Source: DAOPYU01 sp942493245 (lineage in GTDB: Bacteria > Sumerlaeota > Sumerlaeia > UBA8349). Taken from it: a stretch of 64,000 bases of DNA. Below, one piece after another: positions 7,742-16,795 of this stretch. The notes beneath the pieces were generated by a model. The model searched no databases. It had not been told where the DNA came from and was given only the letters and a program-made list of their open reading frames with translations. Each line of letters starts with the position of its first letter. Position 1 is the first letter of the stretch. The translations under genes were made by a program, and so were the position numbers. The stretch is from contig OW818685.1 in assembly GCA_942493245.1 (NCBI GenBank), positions 5,580,001 through 5,644,000 of the forward strand, in the 5' to 3' direction.

Positions 7742-8994
7742 GCACGACAATCTCTTCGCTTGCGCCCATGGAAACCGCCCACTTGCGCGACCGCCTCGTG
7801 TCGCTGCTCCTCGGCGCCCTGCTCCTCTTTGTGATCTTCCGGCCTATCGCCGTCAACGACTTCAAGGAGGCGCTCGAGTCGGGGCCGCCCCTTCCCACAG
7901 CCGCTCAATTTGTGGGTCCTCTGCAACACCCCGACGATCTGGCGCCGCGTCTTTCGGCCGAACAGGCCTGGTTCAACGCCGGGGCCGACGCTCTCTGTTT
8001 CGTCATCGCCGCCACGGTTCTCTTCAGCATCATCGTGGGCCGCGCGGGCAATATCGCCTACAATACTTTCCGCGAGGCGGTGCGAAACCGCATCCTCTAC
8101 TTCATTCTTTTTTTCTCGCTCATCATGATTCTGGCCTCGGGCATCGTCAAGGATCTTGCGGTGGCGGAGCACCGGCGCATCGTGACCGACCTGGGTCTGG
8201 GATGCATCAGTTTCTTCGGTTTCCTCATCGCGGTGTTTGTGGGCATCTCGCTCGTCTATAACGAACTCGAGCGCAAGACTATCTACACCATCGTCTCGAA
8301 GCCCGTCCACCGCTATCAGTTCCTGCTGGGCAAGTATTTCGGCCTGCTGTTGACCATTTTCGTCAATATCGCCGTCATGGCCCTCCTGTTCTTCATCGAA
8401 CTCAACTACCAGATGATGAACAGCGAGGACGCGCTGATCAAATTCTACCAGTCCATCCCGGTCGGAGAAAATATCAACTGGTTGCGCTTCCAGTTTTTCC
8501 TCTCGACCGCCGGACAGAGCGTTCTGTACGGATTCCAGAACTTCGTCGGATTCGCCAGCCCCTATGTCTCGCAGAATCTCCTGGCCCAGGTCGGCATGAT
8601 CTGCCTGCAACTGATGATTATCACCGCCTACGCCATCCTCTTCTCCTCCTTCTCGACCCCCACGCTCAGCGCCGTCTTCACCGTCATGACCTACATTGCC
8701 GGCTCGATGGCCGAAGATTTGATGCGACTGGCCCGGAACCTGGGCGACAAGGCGATGGAAACGTTCAGCGTGCAGCAGATTACGGACCTCCCACTCGCGA
8801 AACAGGCCACGATCTACTTCGTCCATCTCATTGCGCTCGCGGTTCCCAACCTCGACGGGCTGGATCTCAGCTCCGACGTTATCCACAAGGAACTGCTCAC
8901 CATCTGGCGCTATCCGGTTCTCTACGCGTTTTGCCACACCGGCATGATCCTGATGCTGTCAGTCTGGATTTTCAGCAAGCGCAATTTCAAGTGA
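7738..8994 (+). CDS. ABC-2 type exporter permease
   Basis: This 418-residue inner-membrane protein has a first hydrophobic segment at about 20-40, one near 80-100 and four to five more through 120-415, including FILFFSLIMILASGIV, FFGFLIAVFVGISLVY and LLLTIFVNIAVMALLFFI. The segment YNELERKTIYTIVSKPVHRYQFLLGKYFG is the typical cytoplasmic coupling region of ABC-2 exporters, read as GxxE...LPxSR-like in other families. A long polar loop between the first two helices (about 45-75) is unusual. The gene is coupled to the ATPase upstream and followed by a membrane-anchored partner 55 bases downstream. Confidence 0.9.
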   Translation: MSTTISSLAPMETAHLRDRLVSLLLGALLLFVIFRPIAVNDFKEALESGPPLPTAAQFVGPLQHPDDLAPRLSAEQAWFNAGADALCFVIAATVLFSIIVGRAGNIAYNTFREAVRNRILYFILFFSLIMILASGIVKDLAVAEHRRIVTDLGLGCISFFGFLIAVFVGISLVYNELERKTIYTIVSKPVHRYQFLLGKYFGLLLTIFVNIAVMALLFFIELNYQMMNSEDALIKFYQSIPVGENINWLRFQFFLSTAGQSVLYGFQNFVGFASPYVSQNLLAQVGMICLQLMIITAYAILFSSFSTPTLSAVFTVMTYIAGSMAEDLMRLARNLGDKAMETFSVQQITDLPLAKQATIYFVHLIALAVPNLDGLDLSSDVIHKELLTIWRYPVLYAFCHTGMILMLSVWIFSKRNFK

Positions 8995-9048
8995 GCGTGG
9001 ATGCGAAGAAACGAGGCTGGAAACACACAGAAAAGGGACGGTGACCGC

Positions 9049-10425
9049 ATGGCTTCCGAAATGCAAGAGACCTCCACGCCCGGGCAGCCCGACGCGCCTC
9101 TGTTTCCCGAAAGGGAAGACGAGATGGCCGCGTTCGTCCGCCCCGGCTGGGCGCGCAAGGCGCTCTTCGCCCTCCTGCTGCTCTTCTTTGTGGCCATTTC
9201 ATTCGGCCTTCAGCAGGCGCGCAGCCGCCAGATCATGGCCTATACGATTTATCAGGACAATCTTTTCCTGCCCAAGCGCGAGTTTGCCCGAGTCCTGACC
9301 TTCGGCCAGGATATGCTCATGGCCGACTTCCTCTACCTGCGCGCGGTGCAGGCCTTCGGCGCGCAGTACAATGCCCCCGCCGAGTCCTACAAACCCGTGT
9401 ACAACTTCTTCGGCGCCATCACCGAACTCGACCCCCATTTCATCCACGCCTACGAGTTCGGCGCCGACGTCATGGATGAAGGAAACGCCACGCGTGACGC
9501 CATTGACTTACTCAAGGAAGGCTACTGGAAAAATTCCACGACCTACAAACTGCCCTACAAAATAGCCTATGCGGCCAACTGGCGCCTCAACGACAAACCC
9601 CTGGCGCTCCTCTGGAGCCGGCTTTGCCAGAAAACGCCCGATTGTCCCAGCTATGTCGCCAGCTGGGTCACGGACATCCTCTCCGGACTCGAGCGCTTCG
9701 AAACCGCCATCCCGATGCGCGTCCGCCAGTACCTTCAGTACATCGAACTGGAAGCGCTTACCGGCCAACCGTCCGATTCCGAAAATGTCACCATGCAGGA
9801 AATTGCGCTCATCAACCTGCAGAAAATCGCGGACCTCTGGTACCTCAGCATCCTCAACCAGGCCGTTGGCCGTTATTACGCGGATCACAACCAGCAACCC
9901 GTGGCCAGCCTCCAGGAACTCGAACAGGCGGGGTATCTGAAAGACTACCGCGCCTGCGACTACCAGAAACTGCGCCTTCTCCTCACCCCCCTCAACCTCT
10001 ACCGCCTCTACGAAGAGGAACTGAAGAAGAAGCCGGGCATGCCGTTCACCGATTTGACCGATACGATCGTCGCCGCGTGCGTCACCAACTGCTCGGGCAT
10101 TCCGCCTTCCCCCTACGATACCCCCACCGAACGCAATTTCTATTTTGCCCGGCAGGATCTGGCTCCGGAAGACTACGCCAAAATAGTCGAGGAAAAATTC
10201 GTCGTCATGTCAACCCGTCAGGCGCGCGAAAAACTGATGCTCAACTTCCTCCCCTTTATGCGCAACACCATTGAACGGTTCTACAACGAAAACGGACGGT
10301 ATCCCAACCCGCTCAGTGAAGCCTTCGAGGGCGGAGTCGTGAAAGCCCGAGACCCCATCACCGGCACTTGGAACTACAACCCCAACACCGGAACCATCAA
10401 CTCCCCCAGTTTCCCGGATCTGTGA
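9049..10425 (+). CDS. Single-pass membrane protein associated with the ABC-2 exporter, function unknown
   Basis: About 458 residues from ATG 9049, which has AAAGGGACGG upstream; an in-frame ATG at 9001 has weaker support. After a short polar N-terminus a single transmembrane helix (ALFALLLLFFVAISFGL) is followed by a large domain probably outside the cytoplasm. The domain is helical and TPR-like. The N-terminal part (FLYLRAVQAFG, ITELDPHFIHAYEFGADVM) reads like the entry to a superhelix, and the C-terminal part has a pseudopilin-like FYNENGRYPNPLSEAFEGG. Two cysteine pairs are present near 205-210 and in AACVTNCSG. I do not recognise the family. Its position as third gene of the exporter operon suggests an accessory or substrate-handling role. 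Confidence 0.8.
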   Translation: MASEMQETSTPGQPDAPLFPEREDEMAAFVRPGWARKALFALLLLFFVAISFGLQQARSRQIMAYTIYQDNLFLPKREFARVLTFGQDMLMADFLYLRAVQAFGAQYNAPAESYKPVYNFFGAITELDPHFIHAYEFGADVMDEGNATRDAIDLLKEGYWKNSTTYKLPYKIAYAANWRLNDKPLALLWSRLCQKTPDCPSYVASWVTDILSGLERFETAIPMRVRQYLQYIELEALTGQPSDSENVTMQEIALINLQKIADLWYLSILNQAVGRYYADHNQQPVASLQELEQAGYLKDYRACDYQKLRLLLTPLNLYRLYEEELKKKPGMPFTDLTDTIVAACVTNCSGIPPSPYDTPTERNFYFARQDLAPEDYAKIVEEKFVVMSTRQAREKLMLNFLPFMRNTIERFYNENGRYPNPLSEAFEGGVVKARDPITGTWNYNPNTGTINSPSFPDL

Positions 10426-10560
10426 GACGGAGGGAATGGACAATCCTGAAAACCGCTGTTATGCGAACAAGTCGTTTGGAATCAGGAGAACTCAAAACAC
10501 CCTGAGGGTGAGTTCCGCGAAGAGAAGAAAGACGTCGGACGAAAGAGAAATCCGGGGGAA

Positions 10561-10770
10561 AGCGCCAACGGCGCGATCTTATACCAGCCTGGGGCATCGC
10601 CCAAGAAAAACCGATGGGTTTGTTCCAGCAAGGGCTGAAAGCCCGTTCTATTTAGCCGTTTTATCCCTTTTCATCGTTCGGGCCTTCAGCCCTTATGAAA
10701 GAAAGGGACACCTCTCCTGGGGCGACGCTGCGCTTGCCCCAGGTTGGTATAAATCCGCGCCGTTGGCGCT
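10561..10770. repeat. 210-bp nested inverted-repeat element (long imperfect hairpin)
   Basis: Outer arms 10561-10595 and 10736-10770 are inverted copies matching at 31 of 35 positions. Inside them, 10631-10645 and 10679-10693 form a second inverted pair (AGGGCTGAAAGCCCG, 14 of 15). The transcript would fold into a long hairpin on either strand. There is no credible gene between 10426 and 10896, so this element accounts for most of that gap. It looks like a dispersed, possibly MITE- or REP-type unit. Confidence 0.75.
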
Positions 10771-10866
10771 CAACTGCGATCTTTGGATAATGGAGAATGC
10801 ACCGCCTTTTGCGCGCAATTAATTATCCAGAAAGGCGCTATTGAACGCCGATAGTTCGGTTTTTCT

Positions 10867-10894
10867 TTCAGGCGGGCGGGACGCCTTCCCTCCC
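10867..10894 (-). repeat. GC-rich palindromic repeat, copy 2
   Basis: An inverted, slightly diverged copy of the palindrome at 2084-2112 and 28753-28780 (GGGAGGG...CGCCCGCCTGAA). It sits directly at the 3' end of mnmE, a typical REP position. Confidence 0.6.
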
Positions 10895-10896
10895 AC

Positions 10897-12339
10897 CTAT
10901 TTCCCGATGCAGAACCGCGAGAAGATCCGCGAGAGTACCGCTTCGTCCACCGAAAGACCCAGGATTTCGCTCAACGCTTCGAGCGCCTCGTTCAGGTCCA
11001 CCATGACGAACTCGCCCGACTGATCCGCCTCGAACGCCTCGCGCGCGCGCCCGAGCGCATCGAACGCGCCCCGCAACCGCTCCGCGTGGCGCAGGTTGGT
11101 CACCGTGGCCGACTCCGCCTCGGCCATCCCGCTTTCCATCCCGCTTCGCCCCAGTAACAGACGCGCCACGGCGGCCTCCAACGGACGCAGGGTGTCCGGG
11201 TCGAGCGCGCAAACCGACACGGACTCGGCCGCGCCGGGCAACCCCAATGTCTGAATCCATTCGTCCCGATTGCGCTCTTGCGGCGCAAGGTCGCACTTGT
11301 TGACCACGACCAGCAACGGCGCCTCACCCAACAGCCCCACCAGCGCCCGGTCCTCGGCGGTGAGGGGCGATGAAGCGTCCAGAACCAGCAACACCAGGTC
11401 CGCGCCCCGCACCTCGCGCAGCGTCCGCTCGATCCCCAGGGACTCGATTTCCTCGACCCCTTCGTGGCGCACCCCCGCCGTGTCGATCAGGACGATCGGC
11501 ATGCCCAGAATATCCACCGTCGCTTCGATCGTATCGCGGGTGGTCCCCGGATGCGGAGTCACCAGCGCCCGTTCCATTCCCACCAGCGCGTTCAGCAGAC
11601 TCGACTTGCCCGTGTTGGGCCGTCCGGCGAGCGCCACCCGCGCTCCATCGCGGCACAACTGCCCGCGCCGCGCTGTGGCCAATAACCGCCGCAGGGCGCT
11701 CTGGGCCGCCTCAAACGCCCCGAGCAGACGCAGCCGATCCGCCGCCTCGATCTCTTCCTCGGGAAAATCGAGTCGCGCCTCGATTTCGGCGGCCAGATCT
11801 ATCAGCCCTTCGCGCGCGACGCCCACTTCTTTCGACAGGGAGCCTTCCAGTTGCGACAGCGCCACCCGGCTCGCCTCACGGGTACGCGACGCGATCAGGT
11901 TGGCCACCGCCTCGGCCTGCGCCAGATCCACCCGGCCATTGAAAAAAGCCCGCTCCGTAAACTCCCCCGGACGCGCCAGCCGCGCCCCCGCCGCGCACAG
12001 CGCCTCGACCAGGGCCGCCACCACCGCCGGACTGCCGTGGCACTGGAACTCGACCAGGTCGTTGCCCGTGTAGGAGTGCGGCGCGGGGAACCACGCCAGC
12101 AAGGCGTCGTCCAGAACGGCTCCGTTCGCGTCCAGCACGCGCCCCCGCGTCAACCGCCGCGCTTCCGGGCGCGTGGATCGGACGGATCGCCACACCCGGC
12201 AGGCCGCCTCCCAGCACCCGGGGCCGTCCAGCCGCACCACGGCGATGGCGCCCGGACCCGGCGGGGTGGCGGGCGCCACGATCCACTCCGCATGGTCTGC
12301 GGGGCGGGTGGGCGGGTTGTCGGATGTGGGGGAAATCAT
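10897..12339 (-). CDS. mnmE: tRNA uridine-5-carboxymethylaminomethyl modification GTPase MnmE
   Basis: This 480-residue GTPase acts with MnmG to modify the wobble uridine of tRNAs using methylene-THF. The N-terminal folate-binding domain (about 18-135) contains the expected HGSPAVV and RPGEFTERAFFNGR. The GTPase domain has P-loop GRPNTGKSS at 239-247, the switch region GTTRDTIE, DTAGVR and NKCD. The protein ends in the invariant FCIGK motif with the essential Cys. Length is near normal. The ATG at 12339 has GAAGGA upstream. It lies 29 bases after birA on the same strand, presumably co-transcribed. No mnmG is in the window. Confidence 0.97.
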   Translation of the reverse strand: MISPTSDNPPTRPADHAEWIVAPATPPGPGAIAVVRLDGPGCWEAACRVWRSVRSTRPEARRLTRGRVLDANGAVLDDALLAWFPAPHSYTGNDLVEFQCHGSPAVVAALVEALCAAGARLARPGEFTERAFFNGRVDLAQAEAVANLIASRTREASRVALSQLEGSLSKEVGVAREGLIDLAAEIEARLDFPEEEIEAADRLRLLGAFEAAQSALRRLLATARRGQLCRDGARVALAGRPNTGKSSLLNALVGMERALVTPHPGTTRDTIEATVDILGMPIVLIDTAGVRHEGVEEIESLGIERTLREVRGADLVLLVLDASSPLTAEDRALVGLLGEAPLLVVVNKCDLAPQERNRDEWIQTLGLPGAAESVSVCALDPDTLRPLEAAVARLLLGRSGMESGMAEAESATVTNLRHAERLRGAFDALGRAREAFEADQSGEFVMVDLNEALEALSEILGLSVDEAVLSRIFSRFCIGK

Positions 12340-12368
12340 GAAAACAGTCCTTCATTTTCCTGCTTGAA

Positions 12369-13235
12369 TCATACCGGTGTCTGGGGCCGAACCTCGAGCA
12401 CATCTGCCGAATGAATGGTTTCGAGAACCCCACTGGGCAGGCGCAGGATCAGGCTCCCGTCCGGCGCGGCATCCAGCGCCTGGCCGATATGCTCGCCGTT
12501 GCCCAACTGGACCCGAACCAGGTTTCCCAGGGTGGAACAGAGGTGTTTCCATTCCTGAAAAATCGCGAGTTCCTCCTGATTCAAAACCTGTTCGAACTCC
12601 TCAAGAAGCGCCGCCAGCAGTTCGAGCCGCGAGACACTCTTCCCCGCCTCGAGTCGCGCCGATGTCGCGGTATCGCGCAGTTCCGGAGGGAAATCGGTCG
12701 GGCTCTGATTCACATTGATCCCGATGCCGACGATCAAGGCCGATTGGCCCTGAGTCACCGCGGCGCTTTCGGTCAGAATGCCGCACAGTTTGCGGCCCGT
12801 CCGCCCCAGGACATCGTTGGGCCACTTGATCGTGCATCCCTCGGCCCCCAACCGCTGGAGCGCCCGCACCACGGCCACCGAAGCGGCCAGGGTCAGCAGA
12901 CCCGGCAAAGCGGGCGCCGCCTGCGCCTCTTCCTGGGCCGACACGTGCCAGCGCGCGGGGTAAAGAATCAGCGACATCAGGAGCGATTTTCCGGGAGGGG
13001 ACACCCACACGCGTCCGTTGCGACCCCGTCCGGCCCGCTGGTTTTCGGCCAGAATCAACGTCCCGTTGGCCGGGCCGCCCTGGTCGGCGACTCGTTCCGC
13101 CAGAAGGTGTCGCGCCACGGTGTTGGTCGAATCGCAATCGCCAAACACATGCATCGTCCGCCCCAGCGTCCGGGTGTGCAGCCGGGGAATGAGGGTTTCT
13201 GAAGAAAGAACTTCCCGTCTCGTTGCCAAACTCAA
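12369..13235 (-). CDS. birA: Biotin--[acetyl-CoA-carboxylase] ligase (BirA, group I without HTH)
   Basis: This protein of about 288 residues transfers biotin to the biotin carboxyl carrier protein. The catalytic signature GRGRNGRVW (biotinyl-AMP loop), the STN motif in CDSTNTVAR, KWPNDV and KLCGIL(T)E are all present. The C-terminal SH3-like domain contains GQALDAAPDGSLILR. The N-terminal winged-helix repressor domain of E. coli BirA is absent, so this is an enzyme only and not a transcriptional regulator. The likely start is a TTG at 13235 or 13229 behind AGGATGG; the ATG at 13239 is in another frame. Upstream of mnmE in one unit. Confidence 0.93.
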   Translation of the reverse strand: MSLATRREVLSSETLIPRLHTRTLGRTMHVFGDCDSTNTVARHLLAERVADQGGPANGTLILAENQRAGRGRNGRVWVSPPGKSLLMSLILYPARWHVSAQEEAQAAPALPGLLTLAASVAVVRALQRLGAEGCTIKWPNDVLGRTGRKLCGILTESAAVTQGQSALIVGIGINVNQSPTDFPPELRDTATSARLEAGKSVSRLELLAALLEEFEQVLNQEELAIFQEWKHLCSTLGNLVRVQLGNGEHIGQALDAAPDGSLILRLPSGVLETIHSADVLEVRPQTPV

Positions 13236-13600
13236 CCATCCTGACCGAACCTGACCGGGGGGACCGGAGAGGCGAGGCTTTCTTTAATGAGGGGGGCCGG
13301 ATAAAACACCGGCGATATCGGTTCTGGTTCTGCGCGCGCTCCCACTCTGCGCATGGACCAGAATACCTTTTTCGCGCGCGTTTTTCGATTCTTTTTCTCT
13401 CCTGAAGAACGGTTGTTTTCCCGGCGCAGGAAAACTCGAAAAAGCAGGAGTCTCGTAAAAACACGAGGACATTCCATGCGTTTCGAAACAGACACGAAAC
13501 CTCGCACATTCTGCTTGATTTTAGGGTGGCCTTGGCGGATGTATGGAGTTCGAGCAACTAGGAGAAAACGACTCTACTTGTCTGAAGGAGAAGACTTGTC
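13236..13600. other. Divergent intergenic region between birA and the GH140-like gene
   Basis: 365 bases with no gene seen. A small palindrome (CTCGTAAAAACACGAG) lies near 13452. TTGATT at 13515 followed after 17 bases by GATGTA is only a weak promoter candidate for the plus-strand hydrolase. A strong ribosome site GAAGGAG precedes 13601. Confidence 0.45.
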
Positions 13601-15067
13601 ATGCGTTTCGGAAAGTTTGGTTCAGTTTGTCTGTGTGCCATCACATGCGCGCTGCTCTCGCAGGCCGTGCCGGGCGAAGAGGCCCCCATTTTTCGCCACG
13701 GGCCGCTTCAGGTCTCCGAGAACAAGCGGTTCCTCGTTCACAAGGACGGGACTCCCTTCTTCTGGCTGGGCGACACGGCGTGGGAATTGTTCCATCGGCT
13801 GAATCGCGAAGAGGCCAACCGCTACCTGGAAAACCGGGCGAAAAAGGGATACACGGTCATCCAGGCGGTGGCGATTGCTGAACTTGAAGGACACAATGCG
13901 GCGAATACCTACGGGCATCTTCCCTTCGTGGATATGGACCCGGCACGGCCCGACGTCAAAGACGGACAGGAAAACGACTACTGGGACCACGTGGACTACA
14001 TTGTGGACAAGGCTCAGTCGCTGGGACTCTACCTCGGCTTCCTGCCCACCTGGGGCCGATACTGGCACGACGGAGTCAAGGACGGGAAACCCCTCTTCAA
14101 CGAAGCCAATGCGGAATCGTATGGCGAGTGGCTGGGAAAACGGTACAAGGACAAGCCGATTATCTGGATTCTGGGCGGCGACCGCAACGTGGAGAACGAC
14201 GAACAGAAGGCCGTGATCCGCGCCATGGCGCGGGGATTGAAAAAAGGGGACGGGGGGGCGCATCTGATGACGTTCCACCCGACCGGTGGCGGGACTTCCG
14301 CCGCCTGGTTCCACGGGGACGAATGGCTCAACTTCAACATGCGCCAGAACGGACACGTGGCCGAGTTTACGGGACGCTACGACCAGACGCGCGCGGACTA
14401 CGACCGCACGCCCGCCAAGCCGGTCCTGGACGGCGAGCCAATCTACGAAGACCATCCCATTTCGTTCGATGCGAAGAAACTCGGCCACTCGACCGCGGCG
14501 GACGTCCGGCGTCCCCTTTACTGGGACCTGTTCACCGGCGCGTTCGGCCACACCTACGGCCACCACTCCGTCTGGCAGATGTGGGAACCGGGAAAACGCG
14601 AACCGATCAACAACCCGCTCCTCCCCTGGTTCGAGGCGATTGACCAGCCGGGTGCCGGGCAGATGCAGTATGGGCGCAGTCTGATCGAGTCGCGTCCCTT
14701 CCTGACGCGGATTCCGGACGATTCGATCATCGTGACCGACCGGGTCGAAACGTCGGTACCGGGCGCGGGACGCTACCGTTTTGTGGCGACGCGCGACGAA
14801 GCGGGCACCTACGCGATGGTGTACGCGCCGCTCGGGCGGGCGTTCAAGGTCAAGATGGACAAGATTGCCGGCGCCAGCGTCAAGGCCTGGTGGTACAACC
14901 CCCGCAACGGGGAAGCGACCGCCATCGGCGAATTCCCCAGTTCGGGTGAACGCGCTTTCACCCCGCCCACACCGGGCGAGGACCTCGACTGGATCCTGGT
15001 GCTCGACGATGTCGCGAAAAAGTACCCCGCTCCCGGAACGGTGAACAAGCCGGAACCGGCTAAATAA
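13601..15067 (+). CDS. Secreted apiosidase-like (GH140/DUF4038) glycoside hydrolase
   Basis: This 488-residue exported enzyme probably cleaves plant-type side-chain sugars. A signal peptide (about 1-24) is followed by the catalytic (beta/alpha)8 domain (about 35-360). That domain begins with the family hallmark RFLVHKDGTPFFWLGDTAWELFHRL. It continues with KGYTVIQAVAIAE, WILGGDRN, MTFHPTGG, DGEPIYEDHP and GHTYGHHSVWQMW, the usual order in the DUF4038 group. A small C-terminal beta-sandwich (about 375-480, pfam12904-like) is typical. Strand-end residues in WILGGDRN and LDGEPIYE are the expected places for the catalytic acids, with Asp in the first. It precedes the first PQQ-propeller gene by 30 bases, suggesting one operon for exoprotein-based sugar use. 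Confidence 0.87.
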   Translation: MRFGKFGSVCLCAITCALLSQAVPGEEAPIFRHGPLQVSENKRFLVHKDGTPFFWLGDTAWELFHRLNREEANRYLENRAKKGYTVIQAVAIAELEGHNAANTYGHLPFVDMDPARPDVKDGQENDYWDHVDYIVDKAQSLGLYLGFLPTWGRYWHDGVKDGKPLFNEANAESYGEWLGKRYKDKPIIWILGGDRNVENDEQKAVIRAMARGLKKGDGGAHLMTFHPTGGGTSAAWFHGDEWLNFNMRQNGHVAEFTGRYDQTRADYDRTPAKPVLDGEPIYEDHPISFDAKKLGHSTAADVRRPLYWDLFTGAFGHTYGHHSVWQMWEPGKREPINNPLLPWFEAIDQPGAGQMQYGRSLIESRPFLTRIPDDSIIVTDRVETSVPGAGRYRFVATRDEAGTYAMVYAPLGRAFKVKMDKIAGASVKAWWYNPRNGEATAIGEFPSSGERAFTPPTPGEDLDWILVLDDVAKKYPAPGTVNKPEPAK

Positions 15068-15097
15068 AGAAGCGCTTTCAGGAAAGGAATCGCATTC

Positions 15098-16375
15098 ATG
15101 CAAAAGCGTTATGCGTCCATTTTTCTCTCGGGATTTCTGATTTTGTCGCTGACTGTGGGCGTTTCTGCAGAAAACTGGCCGCAATTTCGAGGAAACTCCG
15201 CCCAGGGAATTTCGACAGAGAAAGTCCTCCCTGCTACTTGGTCCGAAACGGAAAACGTACTCTGGAAAACCGCGATCCCCGGTGTCGGCTGGTCGTCGCC
15301 TGCCGTGTGGGAGGATCGGATCTTCCTGACCGCCACAACCGGGGATAAGGGGACATCCTGCCATGTTCTGTGTCTGGACGCGAAGTCCGGCCAGATTCTG
15401 TGGGACAAGGAAGTTTTCACACAGGAAGTCAAGCGGAAGGAAGACCGGAACTCCTACGCCACACCGACCCCCGCGACGGACGGGAAAAGGGTCTATGCCG
15501 TCTTTTGCGACGGCAGTATCGTCGCGCTGGACTTTGAGGGCAACGTGGCGTGGACGAATCGCGATTTCAAGTTTTACAGCCAGCACGGTCTGGGCTCCTC
15601 CCCCATTCTGTGGGAAGACCTGCTGATCATGGCCCGCGATGCGAGCAGCGAAGGACCGGACAAGTTTGTCGGCTGGCAGAAGCCGTGGGACCAGTCTTTT
15701 ATTCTCGCGCTCGATAAGAATACGGGACAGGTGCGCTGGAAGGCGAAACGGGGCCTCTCGCGCATTGCCCACTCGGTGCCGTGCGTGTGGAAAGACCCGA
15801 AGGACGGGAGTGTTCAACTCATCAGCTGCGCCGGCGATGTGGTGCAGGGGTTCAACCTCAAGACGGGCGAACGGATCTGGAGTTCGCTGAACAAGGGCGA
15901 GGGCATGGTCCCGTCGCCCGCGGTCGGTGACGGCCTGGTTTTCACGGCCAGTGGATACGGAGGACGCGAGTCCACCAAGGCTTTCCGCCTGGGCGGGAAG
16001 GGGGACCTTCAGGAGACCAACCTGGCGTGGGAACAGAAACAGGGTTCGCCCAAAGTGCCGTCGCTTCTCTATGTGGCGCCCTATTTGTACACGGTGGACG
16101 ACAATGGGCTGGCCACGTGTCTGAAAGGGGCAACGGGTGAAGTGCTGTGGCAGGTACGCCTCGGGGGAAATTTCTCCGCCTCTCCTATTTTCGCGGGCAG
16201 GCAGGTGTATTTTCACTCCGACAATGGAGTAACGACGGTGGTCGAGGTGGGACCGCAGTTCAAGGTCGGTTCGAAAAGTGCGTTGGATGGAAAATGTCAG
16301 GCCTCGATCGCGGCCTCCAACGAGCGGCTGTTCATCCGAACCGAAAAAAACCTGTACTGCATCGGAATGAAATAA
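15098..16375 (+). CDS. Secreted PQQ-like beta-propeller protein, copy 1
   Basis: 425 residues with a signal peptide (about 1-24, cleaved before ENWPQFRG). It then has repeated propeller blades with the typical WPQFRGN start, VLWKTAIPGVGWSSPAVWEDRIFL, and tryptophan-docking motifs such as LDAKSGQILWDKEVF, LDKNTGQVRWKA and LKTGERIWSSL. It is a BamB/PQQ-fold protein, but has no lipobox, so it is not a canonical BamB. Such proteins are abundant in planctomycete-like genomes, often without known function; a binding or scaffolding role in the periplasm is likely. It is a close tandem paralogue of 16796-18073, sharing even the leader AGGAAAGGAAT and the first codons ATGCAAAAGCGTTA. Confidence 0.9.
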   Translation: MQKRYASIFLSGFLILSLTVGVSAENWPQFRGNSAQGISTEKVLPATWSETENVLWKTAIPGVGWSSPAVWEDRIFLTATTGDKGTSCHVLCLDAKSGQILWDKEVFTQEVKRKEDRNSYATPTPATDGKRVYAVFCDGSIVALDFEGNVAWTNRDFKFYSQHGLGSSPILWEDLLIMARDASSEGPDKFVGWQKPWDQSFILALDKNTGQVRWKAKRGLSRIAHSVPCVWKDPKDGSVQLISCAGDVVQGFNLKTGERIWSSLNKGEGMVPSPAVGDGLVFTASGYGGRESTKAFRLGGKGDLQETNLAWEQKQGSPKVPSLLYVAPYLYTVDDNGLATCLKGATGEVLWQVRLGGNFSASPIFAGRQVYFHSDNGVTTVVEVGPQFKVGSKSALDGKCQASIAASNERLFIRTEKNLYCIGMK

Positions 16376-16533
16376 GGGGGCGGGCACTCGTCTTCATGTG
16401 CCCCCGCGCCAGTTGAAGACCTCGACTAGGTGGGGGCGTTTGACTGCGCCGGGAAGAAGTATTCGCGCCTGGAACAAGAAATAGAGCCGTTGCCAGAAAG
16501 AATCTTCAGTATCCCGTGGAAAAAGCATCTGTT

Positions 16534-16713
16534 CGTCATCCCCGCGAAAGCGGGGACCCAGAGGCGTGAGAACGGCGAAAATGGAAATACATTCAGGAAA
16601 TAGGGTATGAAACCTGGTCGCTCAAAATCTGGGTTCCCGCTTGCGCGGGAATGACGGAGAGGGAAAAAATCCCGGAAACGACAGGGTATTCGCTGATTCC
16701 TTTTGGCAATTGC
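16534..16713 (+). repeat. 180-bp dispersed element, copy 1
   Basis: The element starts CGTCATCCCCGCGAAAGCGG, has an inverted partner motif CTGGGTTCCCGCTTGCGCGG around 16630-16650, and ends in a conserved tail finishing TTTTGGCAATTGC. Copies of the same length and order are at 20814-20994 and 29093-29273. It lies between the two PQQ-propeller paralogues and has no coding capacity. Confidence 0.82.
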
Positions 16714-16795
16714 TATAAACGGGTTGGGCGAATCGGAACCGATCCGCCCAATGATGAGCAACCAATCGCATTATCCTCAGGAAAGGAATGATTTC

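Noticed and set aside
10426..10896. Plus-strand frames 10436-10822 and 10841-11023
   Set aside because: They run through inverted repeats and show no codon preference or domain.
13622..16387. Very long antisense frame over the GH140-like and first PQQ genes (921 codons), and similar ones at 33804-36389, 36424-39792, 46009-48405, 53704-56343 and 59659-62328
   Set aside because: They mirror strongly supported genes. GC-rich third positions remove stops from one antisense frame. Their translations are rich in Arg, His, Gly, Val without domains.
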